Assembly: GCA_038240015.1 (NCBI GenBank)
Contig: JBBSEF010000012.1
Coordinates: 1-59,270, forward strand
Length of the DNA: 59,270 nucleotides
From: CAHJXF01 sp038240015
GTDB taxonomy: Bacteria; Pseudomonadota; Gammaproteobacteria; Burkholderiales; Burkholderiaceae_D
Direction of reading: 5' to 3'
Below, piece by piece: positions 27,129-36,038 of the stretch. The notes beneath the pieces were generated by a model. That model worked only from the letters and a program-made list of their open reading frames with translations. It had not been told where the DNA came from and did no database searches. The position numbers and the translations under genes were made by a program. The first letter of the stretch is position 1; each line of letters opens with the position of its first letter.

Positions 27129-27929
27129 ATGAGCGAACACAAACCTCTCGCCCCGGGCACTATCGTTTTTCATCCCGCTCGCGGCTATGGCGTGCTGACC
27201 GCAGTCAACCTGTTGACCGGCTGGGTCAGCGCGCGCTTCGGCAATGAAGTCAATACGCTGGACCTCTCGTTGTGCGACGACGGCATCGCCTACACCGACG
27301 GCACACCGATCCTGTTTCGCCGCGCGGCGCCCGACTACATGCCGCACGCGCGTCTGATGGCGATGGTGCGCGCGCTGCACGGCGCGGGCTACCAGCGCCT
27401 CTATCTGTACACGTGGCCCAAGCCTTCGGGCTTGCATTGGCGTTGGCATCTGTTCACGGGCCGGCGCGATCACGCGGGCTTCTGGGTCCAGCGTCCGTTG
27501 CGGCCGGGATGGTATGGCTCGGGCTCGGACTACAACTTCAATCCCGTGATGGGCTGGGGCGACGCGCCCGGGGCATCGACCGAAGGCTTGATCCACGCAC
27601 TCGCTGCGCACGATCCCGAGGGGCTTGCCCAAGCGCTCGGGCGCGACGCCGATCACGCCGCCTGGTTCGCCGACATCTGCGATGCGATGCTGCCCAACTA
27701 CGCCTACAGCCTCGGATGGGAAGCGGCCACGCGCAATCTGCGCCTGCAGGCCAGCGGCCCTCGCGGCATGCCGATCCATCTGCCGATCATGGCGGTCCGG
27801 CGCGGTATCGCGCGCTATGCGGGACCGCCGCTGCCGTGGCCGCCGGGATGGACCGATGGCTGGGCGCATCACGGCTATGTGCGCGCGTTTCGACGGGCGA
27901 GCGATCGGGCGAGCGAGACCGAAGGCTGA
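27129..27929 (+). CDS. Conserved-looking protein of unknown function, Trp-rich, with SH3/CarD-like N-terminus
   Basis: A 266-residue soluble protein with no signal peptide or membrane span that I do not recognise as a named family. The first 45 residues (PGTIVFHPARGYGVLTAVN, then GWVSARFGNE) resemble the small beta-barrel seen in CarD/TRCF-like and SH3-like modules. The rest is rich in W, G, P, Y and H (YLYTWPKPSGLHWRWHLF, PGWYGSGSDYNFNPVMGWGD). Codon use and frame fit its neighbours, so it is likely real. The ATG at 27129 begins at the first good start after an upstream non-coding stretch. It converges with the MOSC gene (10-base gap). Confidence 0.72.
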   Translation: MSEHKPLAPGTIVFHPARGYGVLTAVNLLTGWVSARFGNEVNTLDLSLCDDGIAYTDGTPILFRRAAPDYMPHARLMAMVRALHGAGYQRLYLYTWPKPSGLHWRWHLFTGRRDHAGFWVQRPLRPGWYGSGSDYNFNPVMGWGDAPGASTEGLIHALAAHDPEGLAQALGRDADHAAWFADICDAMLPNYAYSLGWEAATRNLRLQASGPRGMPIHLPIMAVRRGIARYAGPPLPWPPGWTDGWAHHGYVRAFRRASDRASETEG

Positions 27930-27939
27930 CACTGCCGGT

Positions 27940-28611
27940 TCAAAACAAATCGCGCTGCTTGCCTCGCGTGACGAGCCTGTGCATCTGTTCGACCGTGACC
28001 TCACGCGCGCCGGGGACGATGCGGATCGTGTCGCCGGCAGCGACCGTGCCGGTCTCGAGCACTTCGAGATAGAAGCCGGTGAAGCCCGACTGCACCATCA
28101 TCTTCACGGCATGAGGAAAGCCCATGCGCGCGCTGAACTTGAAGCACGGTCCGCGCGGCGCGTCGATGCGAAGACGCACCGGAGCGATATGGCTTGCGGC
28201 ATCGTCTGCGTCATCGACTGGCGCATCGTTCGCTGCGGCGGCCGGTTCGATCACGAGCACGTCGCCGATCCATACGCGATTCTCGAGTACGCCTTCAAGC
28301 GTGAGGTTCTCGCCGACGAAGCCCGTCGGCATCGGCTCGTCGACTTTCATCGCCTGTTCGCGGATCGTCCGCCACACCGGATAGTGCTCGATCGGATACG
28401 CATAGACGGCCTTGTCGCGGCCACCGTGCACCGTGAGGTCGACTTGCTCGTCGCCTTCGAAACCGAGCGGCTTCAAGACGATGCGCTTCGGGTCGGCCAG
28501 CGTTGAGACGGGCGTCTTGCGGATGCCGCTCATCACCTGCTCGCGCGCGCCCCGTGGCGCCGCGACGAAGAGCGGCGCGCCCATGCCGGTGCTGACGGCG
28601 AGGACTCTCAC
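27940..28611 (-). CDS. MOSC-domain protein (YiiM-like)
   Basis: A 223-residue MOSC-domain protein. The characteristic patch DLTVHGGRDKAVYAYPIEHY, the GFVGENLTLEG motif and the cysteine region APRGPCFKFSARMG are all present. YiiM and related proteins use a molybdenum-cofactor-linked pathway to detoxify N-hydroxylated bases and similar compounds. The start is a GTG at 28611 that overlaps the stop of the preceding MFS gene in a GTGA, indicating translational coupling. It is the last gene of a VOC-MFS-MOSC operon. Confidence 0.9.
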   Translation of the reverse strand: MRVLAVSTGMGAPLFVAAPRGAREQVMSGIRKTPVSTLADPKRIVLKPLGFEGDEQVDLTVHGGRDKAVYAYPIEHYPVWRTIREQAMKVDEPMPTGFVGENLTLEGVLENRVWIGDVLVIEPAAAANDAPVDDADDAASHIAPVRLRIDAPRGPCFKFSARMGFPHAVKMMVQSGFTGFYLEVLETGTVAAGDTIRIVPGAREVTVEQMHRLVTRGKQRDLF

Positions 28612-29876
28612 GAGGCCGCCGCACCGAAGCGTTCGATCCGGCGTTGCGCGACGATCGACACGCCGATCGCAATGACGAAGGCGGGCAACGAGACCCACGG
28701 CAGCGCGGCCGATGCCGGCGATGCGAACGGATGGTCGAGCACGAACCCGCCGGCGGCCGCGCCGATGAACTGACCCAGATAAATCGCCGACGTGTTGAGC
28801 GCGACCGAGACCGCCGCGAGCGCGGGCGCGAGGTTGACGAGGCGCACCTGTTGCATGCTGTTGGCCGCGAAGTTGCCACCGCCCCACATCAGCGCCGCGA
28901 CGATTGCGATCGCGAGGCCGATGAAGCCCGGGCCGACTGCGGGGTCCACTACAGCGCCGACTGCGGGCCCGACCGCGAACAGCACGATCCACAGCACGAA
29001 CGCGAGCGTCATCGACGACAGCGCGACGAGGATTACCGGCGGTGTGCCGATGCGGTCCGCGATGCGACCTGCGACCAGATTGCCGGCGAAGCCCGCGAGG
29101 CCGTTCAACGCCAGCAGCGCCGTGAGCATCAGCGGGGTCGCGTCAAGCGCGTCGTGATAGGCGATCACGATGTACGAGAACAGCACGAACTGCGCGCTCG
29201 CGTGAATCGCGGTGACCGACACGACCATCAGCAGCGTCGGGTGCGCCACGATCGCGCGCCACGCGGCCGCGTCGATGCGCGCGACGAAGAGGCGCGCGGG
29301 TACTTGCCACCACACCAGCAATGCCCCGAGAGACGAGAGCACGCCGATGCAGACCATCATGGTTCGCCAACCGAATGCCGCACCGATCAACGCGCCGGCA
29401 GGCATTCCGAGCACCGCGGCGATCGACCAGCCCAGGAACACGAAGGCCATCGCTCGTGCGCGCCGATCGGCAGGCACGAGCAGGCTCGCGGCGCCCGCTG
29501 CCTGCGGCGTGAACAAAGTTCCTGCGAGCGCCGTCAGGACGCGGATCCACAACAGCGACCAATAGCCGGGCACTGCGGCCGCGGCGAAATGCCCGACGGC
29601 ATACAGCGCGAGCGATGCGGTCAGCACCACGCGACGATCGAAGCGGCTCGTCAGCGCGCCGAGCGGCGGACCGGAGAGGCAGATGCCAAGCGCGAACAGT
29701 CCCGCAATCAGCCCGATCGCCGACGGCGATTCGTGAAGGTCGCGCGCGATCGTGTCGAGCATGCCGACGAACGCGAGCGCGCCCGTTCCGATCACCACGT
29801 TGCCGAAGGCCAGCGACCAGAGCGCTAGCGCGTTCGCGTTCGGCGCGGCAGGAGACGAAGCGCCAGCAGACATCAT
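28608..29876 (-). CDS. MFS transporter, DHA1 (AraJ/arabinose-efflux-like) family
   Basis: A 422-residue 12-span MFS exporter. The N-terminal spans begin near residue 15 (LALWSLAFGNVVIGTGALAF). Motif A is PPLGALTSRFDRRVVL, with the usual arginines, and a repeat occurs between the two halves. It resembles DHA1 sugar or drug efflux proteins. Its ATG lies 4 bases after the stop of the VOC gene, and its stop overlaps the MOSC start, so three genes form one operon. Export of a metabolite handled by the flanking enzymes is plausible but unproven. Confidence 0.88.
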   Translation of the reverse strand: MMSAGASSPAAPNANALALWSLAFGNVVIGTGALAFVGMLDTIARDLHESPSAIGLIAGLFALGICLSGPPLGALTSRFDRRVVLTASLALYAVGHFAAAAVPGYWSLLWIRVLTALAGTLFTPQAAGAASLLVPADRRARAMAFVFLGWSIAAVLGMPAGALIGAAFGWRTMMVCIGVLSSLGALLVWWQVPARLFVARIDAAAWRAIVAHPTLLMVVSVTAIHASAQFVLFSYIVIAYHDALDATPLMLTALLALNGLAGFAGNLVAGRIADRIGTPPVILVALSSMTLAFVLWIVLFAVGPAVGAVVDPAVGPGFIGLAIAIVAALMWGGGNFAANSMQQVRLVNLAPALAAVSVALNTSAIYLGQFIGAAAGGFVLDHPFASPASAALPWVSLPAFVIAIGVSIVAQRRIERFGAAAS

Positions 29877-29880
29877 CGCT

Positions 29881-30327
29881 TCACGTCATCGCCGCATCGC
29901 CGATGTCCGCTCCGGTCGTCGCAAGAGCGGGCGGCCCTTTCAGCTCGACGACGTTGCCTTCGGGATCGGAGAGATAGATCGACGGGCCGTTGCCTTCGGC
30001 GCCGTAGCGAGAAACGACGCCGCCCACCTCGATACCCTTTGCGTTGAAATGCGCGATCAATCGTTCGCCGTCGAAGGGTTCGATGGCGAAGCACAGATGA
30101 TCGAGATTACGCGCTTCGACTCCGGGAGCGCGGCCGCCCTCGCGACCGAGCTGGCCGTCGACCGTGACGAGGTCGATCAGCGAGTCGCCGGCGCGCAGTT
30201 GCCACAGGCCGAGCGCGGCCTGGGTCTTCTCCATCGTGCAGCCCAAGGCTTCGATGTAGAACGCGAGCATGCGATCGATGTCGACGACCCGCAAGACCAG
30301 GTGGTCGATGTGTCGGATGGTGAACAT
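29881..30327 (-). CDS. VOC-family (glyoxalase-like) protein
   Basis: A 148-residue VOC protein beginning IRHIDHLVLRVVDIDRMLAF, with the metal-ligand histidine pattern typical of glyoxalase/dioxygenase family members (second-half HLCFAIEPFDGERLIAHF, then YLSDPEGNVVELKG). An E residue at the end of the fourth strand (VVELKG) and H in HIDHL are the usual metal ligands. First gene of the VOC-MFS-MOSC operon. The substrate is unknown; family members include dioxygenases and thiol-transferase-type resistance proteins. Confidence 0.86.
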   Translation of the reverse strand: MFTIRHIDHLVLRVVDIDRMLAFYIEALGCTMEKTQAALGLWQLRAGDSLIDLVTVDGQLGREGGRAPGVEARNLDHLCFAIEPFDGERLIAHFNAKGIEVGGVVSRYGAEGNGPSIYLSDPEGNVVELKGPPALATTGADIGDAAMT

Positions 30328-30378
30328 GTGCGAGCTTCGAAAGAGGATCGTGGGAGCGGGCGGCGATGAAGACGATGA

Positions 30379-31386
30379 TCAGGGGCGGCGCTTCAACGCC
30401 TCGGGATTGACCACGTTGGAAGGTTCGCCGGCGACATAGGCGAGGATATTGTTGAATGCGGCCGAGAACATCGCTTCGTAGCTGTTCTTCTCGACGAACC
30501 CGATGTGCGGCGTGCAGACCACATTCTCCATCCGCAACAGCGGTTGGCCTGCAAGCGGCGGCTCCGATTCGAACACATCGACCGCCGCGAGTCCGGGTCG
30601 CGAGTTGTTGAGCGCCTTGATCAGCGCGCCCTGCGCAATCAGTTCGGCGCGGCTGGTGTTGACCAGGAGCGCGGTGGTCTTCATCGCCTGCAGGTCTTCG
30701 AGCGTCACGATGCCGCGCGTCTCGTCGGTCAATCGCAGGTGCAGCGAGACGACGTCGCATGTCGAGAAGAATTCGTGACGATCGGCCGCGACATCGAGCA
30801 GTTGTTCGCGCGCCGCTTCGCGCGAATGCGCGCGTCCCCATACCGTCACGTTCATCCCGAAGGCCGACCCGTAGCCTGCGACCAGGCGGCCGATCTTTCC
30901 GAAGCCCCAGATGCCCAGCGTCTTGCCGGCGAGCAGCTCACCCACGCCGTGATTGGGTGGGTCGCTGGCGCTCTTCAGGCCGCTCTGTTGCCAGATGCCG
31001 TGCTTGAGGTTGCCGATGTATTGCGGCAGCCGCCGCATCGCGGCCATGATCAGCGCCCATGTGAGTTCGGCCGCCGCGGTGGGAGCGCCCGCGCCATCGA
31101 CCACGACCACACCGCGCTCGGTGCACGCGGCCAGATCGATATGCGCGCCGGCGCGACCGGTCTGCGAAATCAATTTGAGCTTGGGAAGCTTGGCGAGCAG
31201 GTCGCGGTTGATGCGCGTGCGCTCGCGGATCAACACAAGTGCTTCCGAATCCGCCAGCCGCACGCCGAGCTGGCCGGCGCCCTTGACGGTGTTGTTGAAC
31301 ACCTTGACCTCGTGGCCCGCGAGCAAGCCAAAGCAGTGAAGCTTGCGAACGGCGTCCTGATAATCGTCGAGGACAGAGATCTTCAT
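30379..31386 (-). CDS. D-2-hydroxyacid dehydrogenase family protein
   Basis: A 335-residue NAD(P)-dependent 2-hydroxyacid dehydrogenase. The nucleotide-binding Rossmann motif GIWGFGKIGRLVAGYG lies near residue 150. The catalytic triad is visible: R in LLVNTSRAELI, E in VFESEPPLAG and H in VCTPHIGFVEKNSYE. The ATG at 31386 begins MKISVLDDYQDAV, the usual start for phosphoglycerate dehydrogenase-like members. The substrate is not certain; many relatives are annotated as phosphoglycerate or glyoxylate reductases. It is divergent from pckG. Confidence 0.88.
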   Translation of the reverse strand: MKISVLDDYQDAVRKLHCFGLLAGHEVKVFNNTVKGAGQLGVRLADSEALVLIRERTRINRDLLAKLPKLKLISQTGRAGAHIDLAACTERGVVVVDGAGAPTAAAELTWALIMAAMRRLPQYIGNLKHGIWQQSGLKSASDPPNHGVGELLAGKTLGIWGFGKIGRLVAGYGSAFGMNVTVWGRAHSREAAREQLLDVAADRHEFFSTCDVVSLHLRLTDETRGIVTLEDLQAMKTTALLVNTSRAELIAQGALIKALNNSRPGLAAVDVFESEPPLAGQPLLRMENVVCTPHIGFVEKNSYEAMFSAAFNNILAYVAGEPSNVVNPEALKRRP

Positions 31387-31755
31387 GGCGGGTGTGAAGA
31401 CACGCGATGGCACATCGGCCAAGGCTGCTGGGAAAGCGATGTATGGGGCCGCGGGAAAAACCCTCTGCTATGGTACATTCCACGACCCCGCACGGCTGCA
31501 TGAGGTCATCATTGAGGGTCGCCGATTCGTTCATCGGAACGACGGGGAGACAGTCCGAAGACGAGCGCGCGGTACACGATGCCGCACAGGTTGTCGCTCG
31601 ATACGGACCGCGGCGCCCGACCAAAAAGCGGCTCAATCCTGCAACTGATTTGTCCGGATGATTGTGACGTAGGTGGGTCATGCACGCGCTGCCAGTCGCT
31701 GTATAGCGGCGCTTTACATCGCGGTACTGTCGGCCGCGATCCGTGGAGAACGAAG
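31387..31755 (+). other. Divergent intergenic region, hydroxyacid dehydrogenase to pckG
   Basis: This 369-base gap must hold promoters for both flanking genes. I see a small inverted repeat at 31527-31542 (6-base arms, 4-base loop) but no convincing sigma-70 hexamer pair. Short open frames exist, none with recognisable homology or a good ribosome binding site. A GGAGAACGAAG stretch immediately before 31756 serves pckG. Confidence 0.5.
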
Positions 31756-33621
31756 ATGAATGCAGTCGTGTCGCCATCGGCCGGAGCGTCCGCGCCGTCG
31801 TGGGTCAGGAACAGGAAGCTGATCGCGTGGGTCGCCGATATGGTCAGCCTTGCGCAACCCGACCGCGTGGCGTGGTGCGATGGCTCCGACGAAGAATACG
31901 ACAGCCTGTGTGCCCTGATGGTCGAGTCGGGAACGATGCGCCGATTGAATCCCGCAAAGCGGCCTAACTCGTTTCTCGCACTGTCCGACCCGAGCGACGT
32001 GGCGCGTGTCGAAGACCGCACTTTCATCTGTTCGGAGCGCGCTGAAGACGCAGGCCCTACCAATCACTGGATCGCGCCTGCAGAAATGCGCGCGACCTTG
32101 AACCAACTGTTCACCGGCAGCATGCGCGGCCGCACCATGTACGTGGTCGCGTTCTCGATGGGTCCGCTCGGTTCGCCGATCGCGCACATCGGTGTCGAGC
32201 TCTCGGACTCGCCGTACGTGGCGGTCAACATGAAGTTGATGACGCGCATGGGGCGCGCCGTCTATGACGTGCTCGGCGCCGATGGTGATTTCGTGCCTTG
32301 CGTGCATTCGGTCGGCAAGCCTTTGACTGCCGGCGAGAAGGACGTGAAGTGGCCGTGTAATCCCACCAAATACATCGTCCACTTCCCCGAGACGCGCGAG
32401 ATCTGGAGTTACGGCTCGGGCTACGGCGGCAACGCGTTGCTCGGCAAGAAATGTTTTGCACTTCGCATCGCGTCGACGATGGGCCGCGATGAAGGCTGGC
32501 TCGCCGAACACATGCTGATTCTCGGAGTCGAGAATCCCCAGGGCGATAAGCATTATGTCGCGGCGGCCTTTCCGTCCGCATGCGGCAAGACCAACTTCGC
32601 GATGCTGATTCCGCCCAAGGGCTTCGAAGGCTGGAAGGTCACGACCATCGGCGACGACATCGCGTGGATCAAACCTTCACACGATGGGAAGCTCTACGCG
32701 ATCAACCCGGAAGCCGGCTATTTCGGCGTCGCGCCCGGCACCAACGAGAAGACCAACTTCAACTGCATGGCGTCGTTGCGCGCCAACACCATCTTCACCA
32801 ACGTCGCGCTGACCGACGATGGCGACGTGTGGTGGGAAGGCATGACCAAGGAGCCGCCCGCGCATTTGTTGGACTGGCATGGCGAGGATTGGACGCCGCA
32901 GATCGCAAAGGAGACCGGACGCAAGGCTGCGCATCCGAACGCGCGCTTCACGGTGGCGGCAACGCAGAACCCTGCGATCGATCCGGACTGGGACAACCCC
33001 ACCGGCGTGCCGATCTCGGCCTTCATCTTCGGCGGTCGCCGTTCGACCACGGTGCCGCTCGTGACCGAAGCGCGCAGTTGGATCGAAGGCGTGTACATGG
33101 CTGCGACCATGGGCTCGGAGACCACGGCCGCCGCGGCCGGTCAGCAAGGCGTCGTGCGTCGCGATCCGTTCGCGATGCTTCCGTTCTGCGGCTACAACAT
33201 GGCCGACTACTTCGGCCATTGGCTCGCTCTGGGCGAAAAACTCGAGGCTTCGGGCGCCGGGGGTAAGCACAACGTACCCGCGATTTTCACGGTCAACTGG
33301 TTTCGCACCGATGCGGACGGCAAGTTCGTTTGGCCCGGGTTCGGCGAAAACATGCGCGTGTTGAAGTGGATGCTCGATCGCATCGAAGGCGAGGCGAGCG
33401 GCGTCGAGAACGTGTTCGGGACCACGCCGCGTTATGAAGACATCTCGTGGCAGGGCGCCGATTTCTCGCGCGAAAAGTTCGAAACCATCACATCGATCGA
33501 CCGGGCCGCATGGCAGAAGGAGGTCGCTCTTCACAGCGAGCTCTTCGCCCGGCTGAAGCATCATCTCCCCGAGGCCCTGACGACGGTGAAGGATCAGCTC
33601 GAACGAAGACTCGCTGCGTAA
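31756..33621 (+). CDS. pckG: Phosphoenolpyruvate carboxykinase (GTP)
   Basis: A 621-residue GTP-dependent PEP carboxykinase, converting oxaloacetate and GTP to PEP, GDP and CO2 in gluconeogenesis (or the reverse). Length matches the GTP class (about 610-620) rather than the ATP class. The kinase P-loop AFPSACGKTNFAML and the downstream GDDIAWIKP metal site are visible, as is RRSTTVPLVTEA. The ATG at 31756 has a GGAGAACGAAG ribosome binding site; the frame upstream is open but not homologous. A near-perfect hairpin follows the stop. Confidence 0.96.
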   Translation: MNAVVSPSAGASAPSWVRNRKLIAWVADMVSLAQPDRVAWCDGSDEEYDSLCALMVESGTMRRLNPAKRPNSFLALSDPSDVARVEDRTFICSERAEDAGPTNHWIAPAEMRATLNQLFTGSMRGRTMYVVAFSMGPLGSPIAHIGVELSDSPYVAVNMKLMTRMGRAVYDVLGADGDFVPCVHSVGKPLTAGEKDVKWPCNPTKYIVHFPETREIWSYGSGYGGNALLGKKCFALRIASTMGRDEGWLAEHMLILGVENPQGDKHYVAAAFPSACGKTNFAMLIPPKGFEGWKVTTIGDDIAWIKPSHDGKLYAINPEAGYFGVAPGTNEKTNFNCMASLRANTIFTNVALTDDGDVWWEGMTKEPPAHLLDWHGEDWTPQIAKETGRKAAHPNARFTVAATQNPAIDPDWDNPTGVPISAFIFGGRRSTTVPLVTEARSWIEGVYMAATMGSETTAAAAGQQGVVRRDPFAMLPFCGYNMADYFGHWLALGEKLEASGAGGKHNVPAIFTVNWFRTDADGKFVWPGFGENMRVLKWMLDRIEGEASGVENVFGTTPRYEDISWQGADFSREKFETITSIDRAAWQKEVALHSELFARLKHHLPEALTTVKDQLERRLAA

Positions 33622-33637
33622 ATGTACAGAGGCTTGG

Positions 33638-33673
33638 AAACGGAAGGGGCGCCGCGGGGCGCCCCTTCCGTTT
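33638..33673 (+). terminator. Strong hairpin terminator after pckG
   Basis: A perfect 16-base-pair inverted repeat (33638-33653 and 33658-33673) with a GCGG tetraloop lies 16 bases after the pckG stop. The stem ends in TTT only, so the U-tract is short and intrinsic termination might be partial or aided. Because the A/T ends are symmetric (AAA and TTT), it may also stop transcription coming from the convergent beta-helix gene. Confidence 0.8.
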
Positions 33674-33738
33674 GGGCGCTACCACGCGCCTTCGGTTTTC
33701 TCCGGCGATGCGTTGGTGCTTTCGCGCGCGGGCCGGCA

Positions 33739-34827
33739 CTATTTGAACCCGTCGGGCTTTATATCGACATTCCCCGGCATCTCGCGCTGCACGGCATTGT
33801 TGGCCTTGATGCCCGGCACTTCGGGAAGCGTTGCCGCGCCGGCGAAGACGTTGCCGTTGATGTTGATGGTCTTCGTTCCGGGCGCGAGAAAGATGAACCG
33901 CGCCCCGTTTGGGCGCTGACTGATGAAGGTGTTGCCCTTCGCGACGAACTCGCTCTTGGCGTCGGTGGACAAACCCTCCGCACCATAAGAGACGAGCGTG
34001 TTGTTCTCCGCGGAGGCCCCCTTCTGAAAGATGTTGAACGAGAGCAGCACCTGACCGCCGTTGGGGAAATCCGCTTCGTAGCTCGCACGACCGTCGGTCT
34101 CGTCGGCGAGGCGATTGTCGGTGAGGATCGAAATCGCAGCGCGACTCTTGAAGTTGTGTCCGACGATGGCGTGATGAAAATAACTTTGCTTGACGGTGAC
34201 CTTGGCGATCTTTCCGACGTAGAGGTTGTGCGTGGAGCCATCGCCGCTGCCGTTGCGCGCGAACTCGCAATGCTCGATGGTGATTTCGCTCGTGGCGTTG
34301 GCTCCGGTGAGCAAGCCATTCTCGTTGTCGTGAAGGAAGGCGTTGCGCAGGAGCAGGTTGCGTCCCTCGACGCGAATCGCCGCGCCGTTTCCATCGGCGA
34401 CGTGCGCACCGGACATCTCGACATTCTCGATGGTGACGTCGTCACCGCGCACGAGCCAGATCGCCTTGCCTTGCGCATCGCGGCCTTCGGCTCGGATATG
34501 CGGTCGCGGCTCCGCGCCGACGATCCGAATGCGGCTTGCGTTCCATACGGCAACGTCGCCTCGGTAGTCGCCTGACGCGATCTCGATCGTGTCGCCGTCA
34601 CGCGCGGCCGCTGCGGCCGTACTCGGCGTGGCGTAGTCGAACGACGGGCCGACGCGCAAGACACGGCCGCCGGCGTCGGGCGACGCTTGCGCGGGACGCG
34701 GCGGTATGCCCGACGCGCTCGATGGGAGCGGAGCCCGTGCAGCAAGTGGGCGCGCGTCGATCGAGATAGCGCATGTGAGGCCGGCGCACAGGACCAATGC
34801 GCAAGCAATCGATGGAAGGCATTTCAT
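33739..34827 (-). CDS. Secreted right-handed beta-helix protein
   Basis: A 362-residue exported protein. A Sec-type signal (MKCLPSIACALVLCAGLTCA) is followed by a proline-rich linker. From about residue 55 onward short repeated strands appear (VLRVGPSFDYATPSTAA, DVTIENVEMSGAHV, GNGAAIRVEGRNLLLRNAF, EITIEHCEFARNGSGD). This is the parallel beta-helix pattern of polysaccharide-active proteins and PbH1 repeats. Catalytic residues cannot be assigned. It may bind or modify cell-surface polysaccharide. The ATG at 34827 is chosen because it begins the signal peptide. Confidence 0.82.
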   Translation of the reverse strand: MKCLPSIACALVLCAGLTCAISIDARPLAARAPLPSSASGIPPRPAQASPDAGGRVLRVGPSFDYATPSTAAAAARDGDTIEIASGDYRGDVAVWNASRIRIVGAEPRPHIRAEGRDAQGKAIWLVRGDDVTIENVEMSGAHVADGNGAAIRVEGRNLLLRNAFLHDNENGLLTGANATSEITIEHCEFARNGSGDGSTHNLYVGKIAKVTVKQSYFHHAIVGHNFKSRAAISILTDNRLADETDGRASYEADFPNGGQVLLSFNIFQKGASAENNTLVSYGAEGLSTDAKSEFVAKGNTFISQRPNGARFIFLAPGTKTININGNVFAGAATLPEVPGIKANNAVQREMPGNVDIKPDGFK

Positions 34828-35225
34828 GCGGGGTCTCCGAAAAAATGGTGATTGCGCTTCGAGCGGCAACACGCAAATTAACTGGTTGCGCGCGCTTCGT
34901 CACGCGTTTGCGTTCGCTCGCATCGAACTTTCGCGCGCGGCAAACGGGTGACAGCATGCGTGGATGAACGACTCTTCGTGACCCACAAGATCGTGGGCAA
35001 TCAGGGTTTGCGCGCATCCAGCGGCCGGATGAATGCTGATACGCTGCCCCCTCTTTCCAACTGAACACTTCGCATCGATCGCATTGCGCACACTGCGCAA
35101 TTTTGCTCAACCCCTTCCCGCACATTAGTCGTCGTTCGGACCTTGATGATCGCCATCGCAGCGACCGCGTGCTCGGTGCCAATGTTCGCGTTGGTTCGCT
35201 TGGGCGCGCTCGCGACGGAATCACG
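34828..35225 (+). other. Divergent regulatory gap between the beta-helix gene and the liv operon
   Basis: This 398-base gap contains no convincing gene. It separates divergent units and should carry the promoter and operator of the livGFKHM transporter. The only clear structure is the 19-base inverted repeat listed separately at 35083-35101. No confident -35/-10 pair was identified. Confidence 0.5.
35083..35101. promoter_or_regulatory. Perfect 8-bp inverted repeat, candidate operator of the liv operon
   Basis: ATTGCGCA and its exact reverse complement TGCGCAAT are separated by CAC. The dyad lies 125 bases before the livG start in a divergent intergenic region, the expected place for a repressor or activator site. 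It is too short and without a T-run to be a terminator. No regulator gene is adjacent, so the binding protein is unknown. Confidence 0.5.
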
Positions 35226-36038
35226 ATGACGCAGACTGGCGGCAATGGCGTCGTGTCTTCGAAGGCTGACGGCGGCGTCATTCTCGAGACACGCGGACTG
35301 TGCAAGGAGTTCAAGGGCTTCGTGGCGGTCAACGACGTATCGATCTCGGTCAAGCGCGGGCAGATTCATGCGCTGATCGGGCCCAATGGCGCCGGCAAGA
35401 CGACCTTCTTCAATCTGCTCACGAAGTTTCTGCCGCCGACCGCGGGGCAGATCGTCTTCAACGGCGTGGACATCACGAGCGAACGGCCTGCTCAAACAGC
35501 GCGTCGCGGGATCGTCCGCTCGTTTCAGATCTCGGCTGTATTCCCGCACATGACCGTGCTCGAAAACGTGCGCGTCGCCCTTCAACGCAACCTGGGCACG
35601 TCGTTCTATTTCTGGAAGCCGGAAAGTTCGCTCGCCCTGTTGAATGATCGAGCGCTGCAGTTGCTCGCCGAGGTCGGCCTCGAGTCGTTCGCCGATACGC
35701 AGACGGTCGAGCTCGCCTACGGCCGCAAGCGTGCGCTCGAGATCGCAACCACGCTGGCACTCGAACCCGAACTGATGTTGCTGGACGAACCGACGCAAGG
35801 CATGGGGCACGAGGATGTCGGCCGGGTCACCGAATTGATTCGCAAGGTGTCGGCCAATCGAACCATCCTGATGGTCGAGCACAACATGAGCGTGGTCTCG
35901 TCGATCGCCCATACCATCACCGTGCTTGCTCGCGGCGCTGTGTTGGCCGAGGGACCTTACGCGGTGGTATCGAAACATCCGAAGGTAGTCGAGGCTTACA
36001 TGGGCAGCGCTGACGCGACGCTTCAGGGTGCGCATTGA
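35226..36038 (+). CDS. livG: Branched-chain amino acid-type ABC transporter ATP-binding protein LivG
   Basis: A 270-residue ABC ATPase of the HAAT family. Walker A GPNGAGKTTFFNLL is intact. The family-specific signature region reads LAYGRKRALEIATTLA, followed by Walker B LMLLDEPTQGMGHED and the switch MVEHNM. The ATG at 35226 begins MTQTGGN. It is the first gene of a five-gene operon (livG-livF-livK-livH-livM) and overlaps livF in a TGATG. Substrates of such systems include branched-chain amino acids, amides, urea and aromatic acids. Confidence 0.92.
   Translation: MTQTGGNGVVSSKADGGVILETRGLCKEFKGFVAVNDVSISVKRGQIHALIGPNGAGKTTFFNLLTKFLPPTAGQIVFNGVDITSERPAQTARRGIVRSFQISAVFPHMTVLENVRVALQRNLGTSFYFWKPESSLALLNDRALQLLAEVGLESFADTQTVELAYGRKRALEIATTLALEPELMLLDEPTQGMGHEDVGRVTELIRKVSANRTILMVEHNMSVVSSIAHTITVLARGAVLAEGPYAVVSKHPKVVEAYMGSADATLQGAH

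Noticed and set aside
31407..31661. 84-codon frame before pckG
   Set aside because: No ribosome binding site and no homology; probably part of a regulatory gap.
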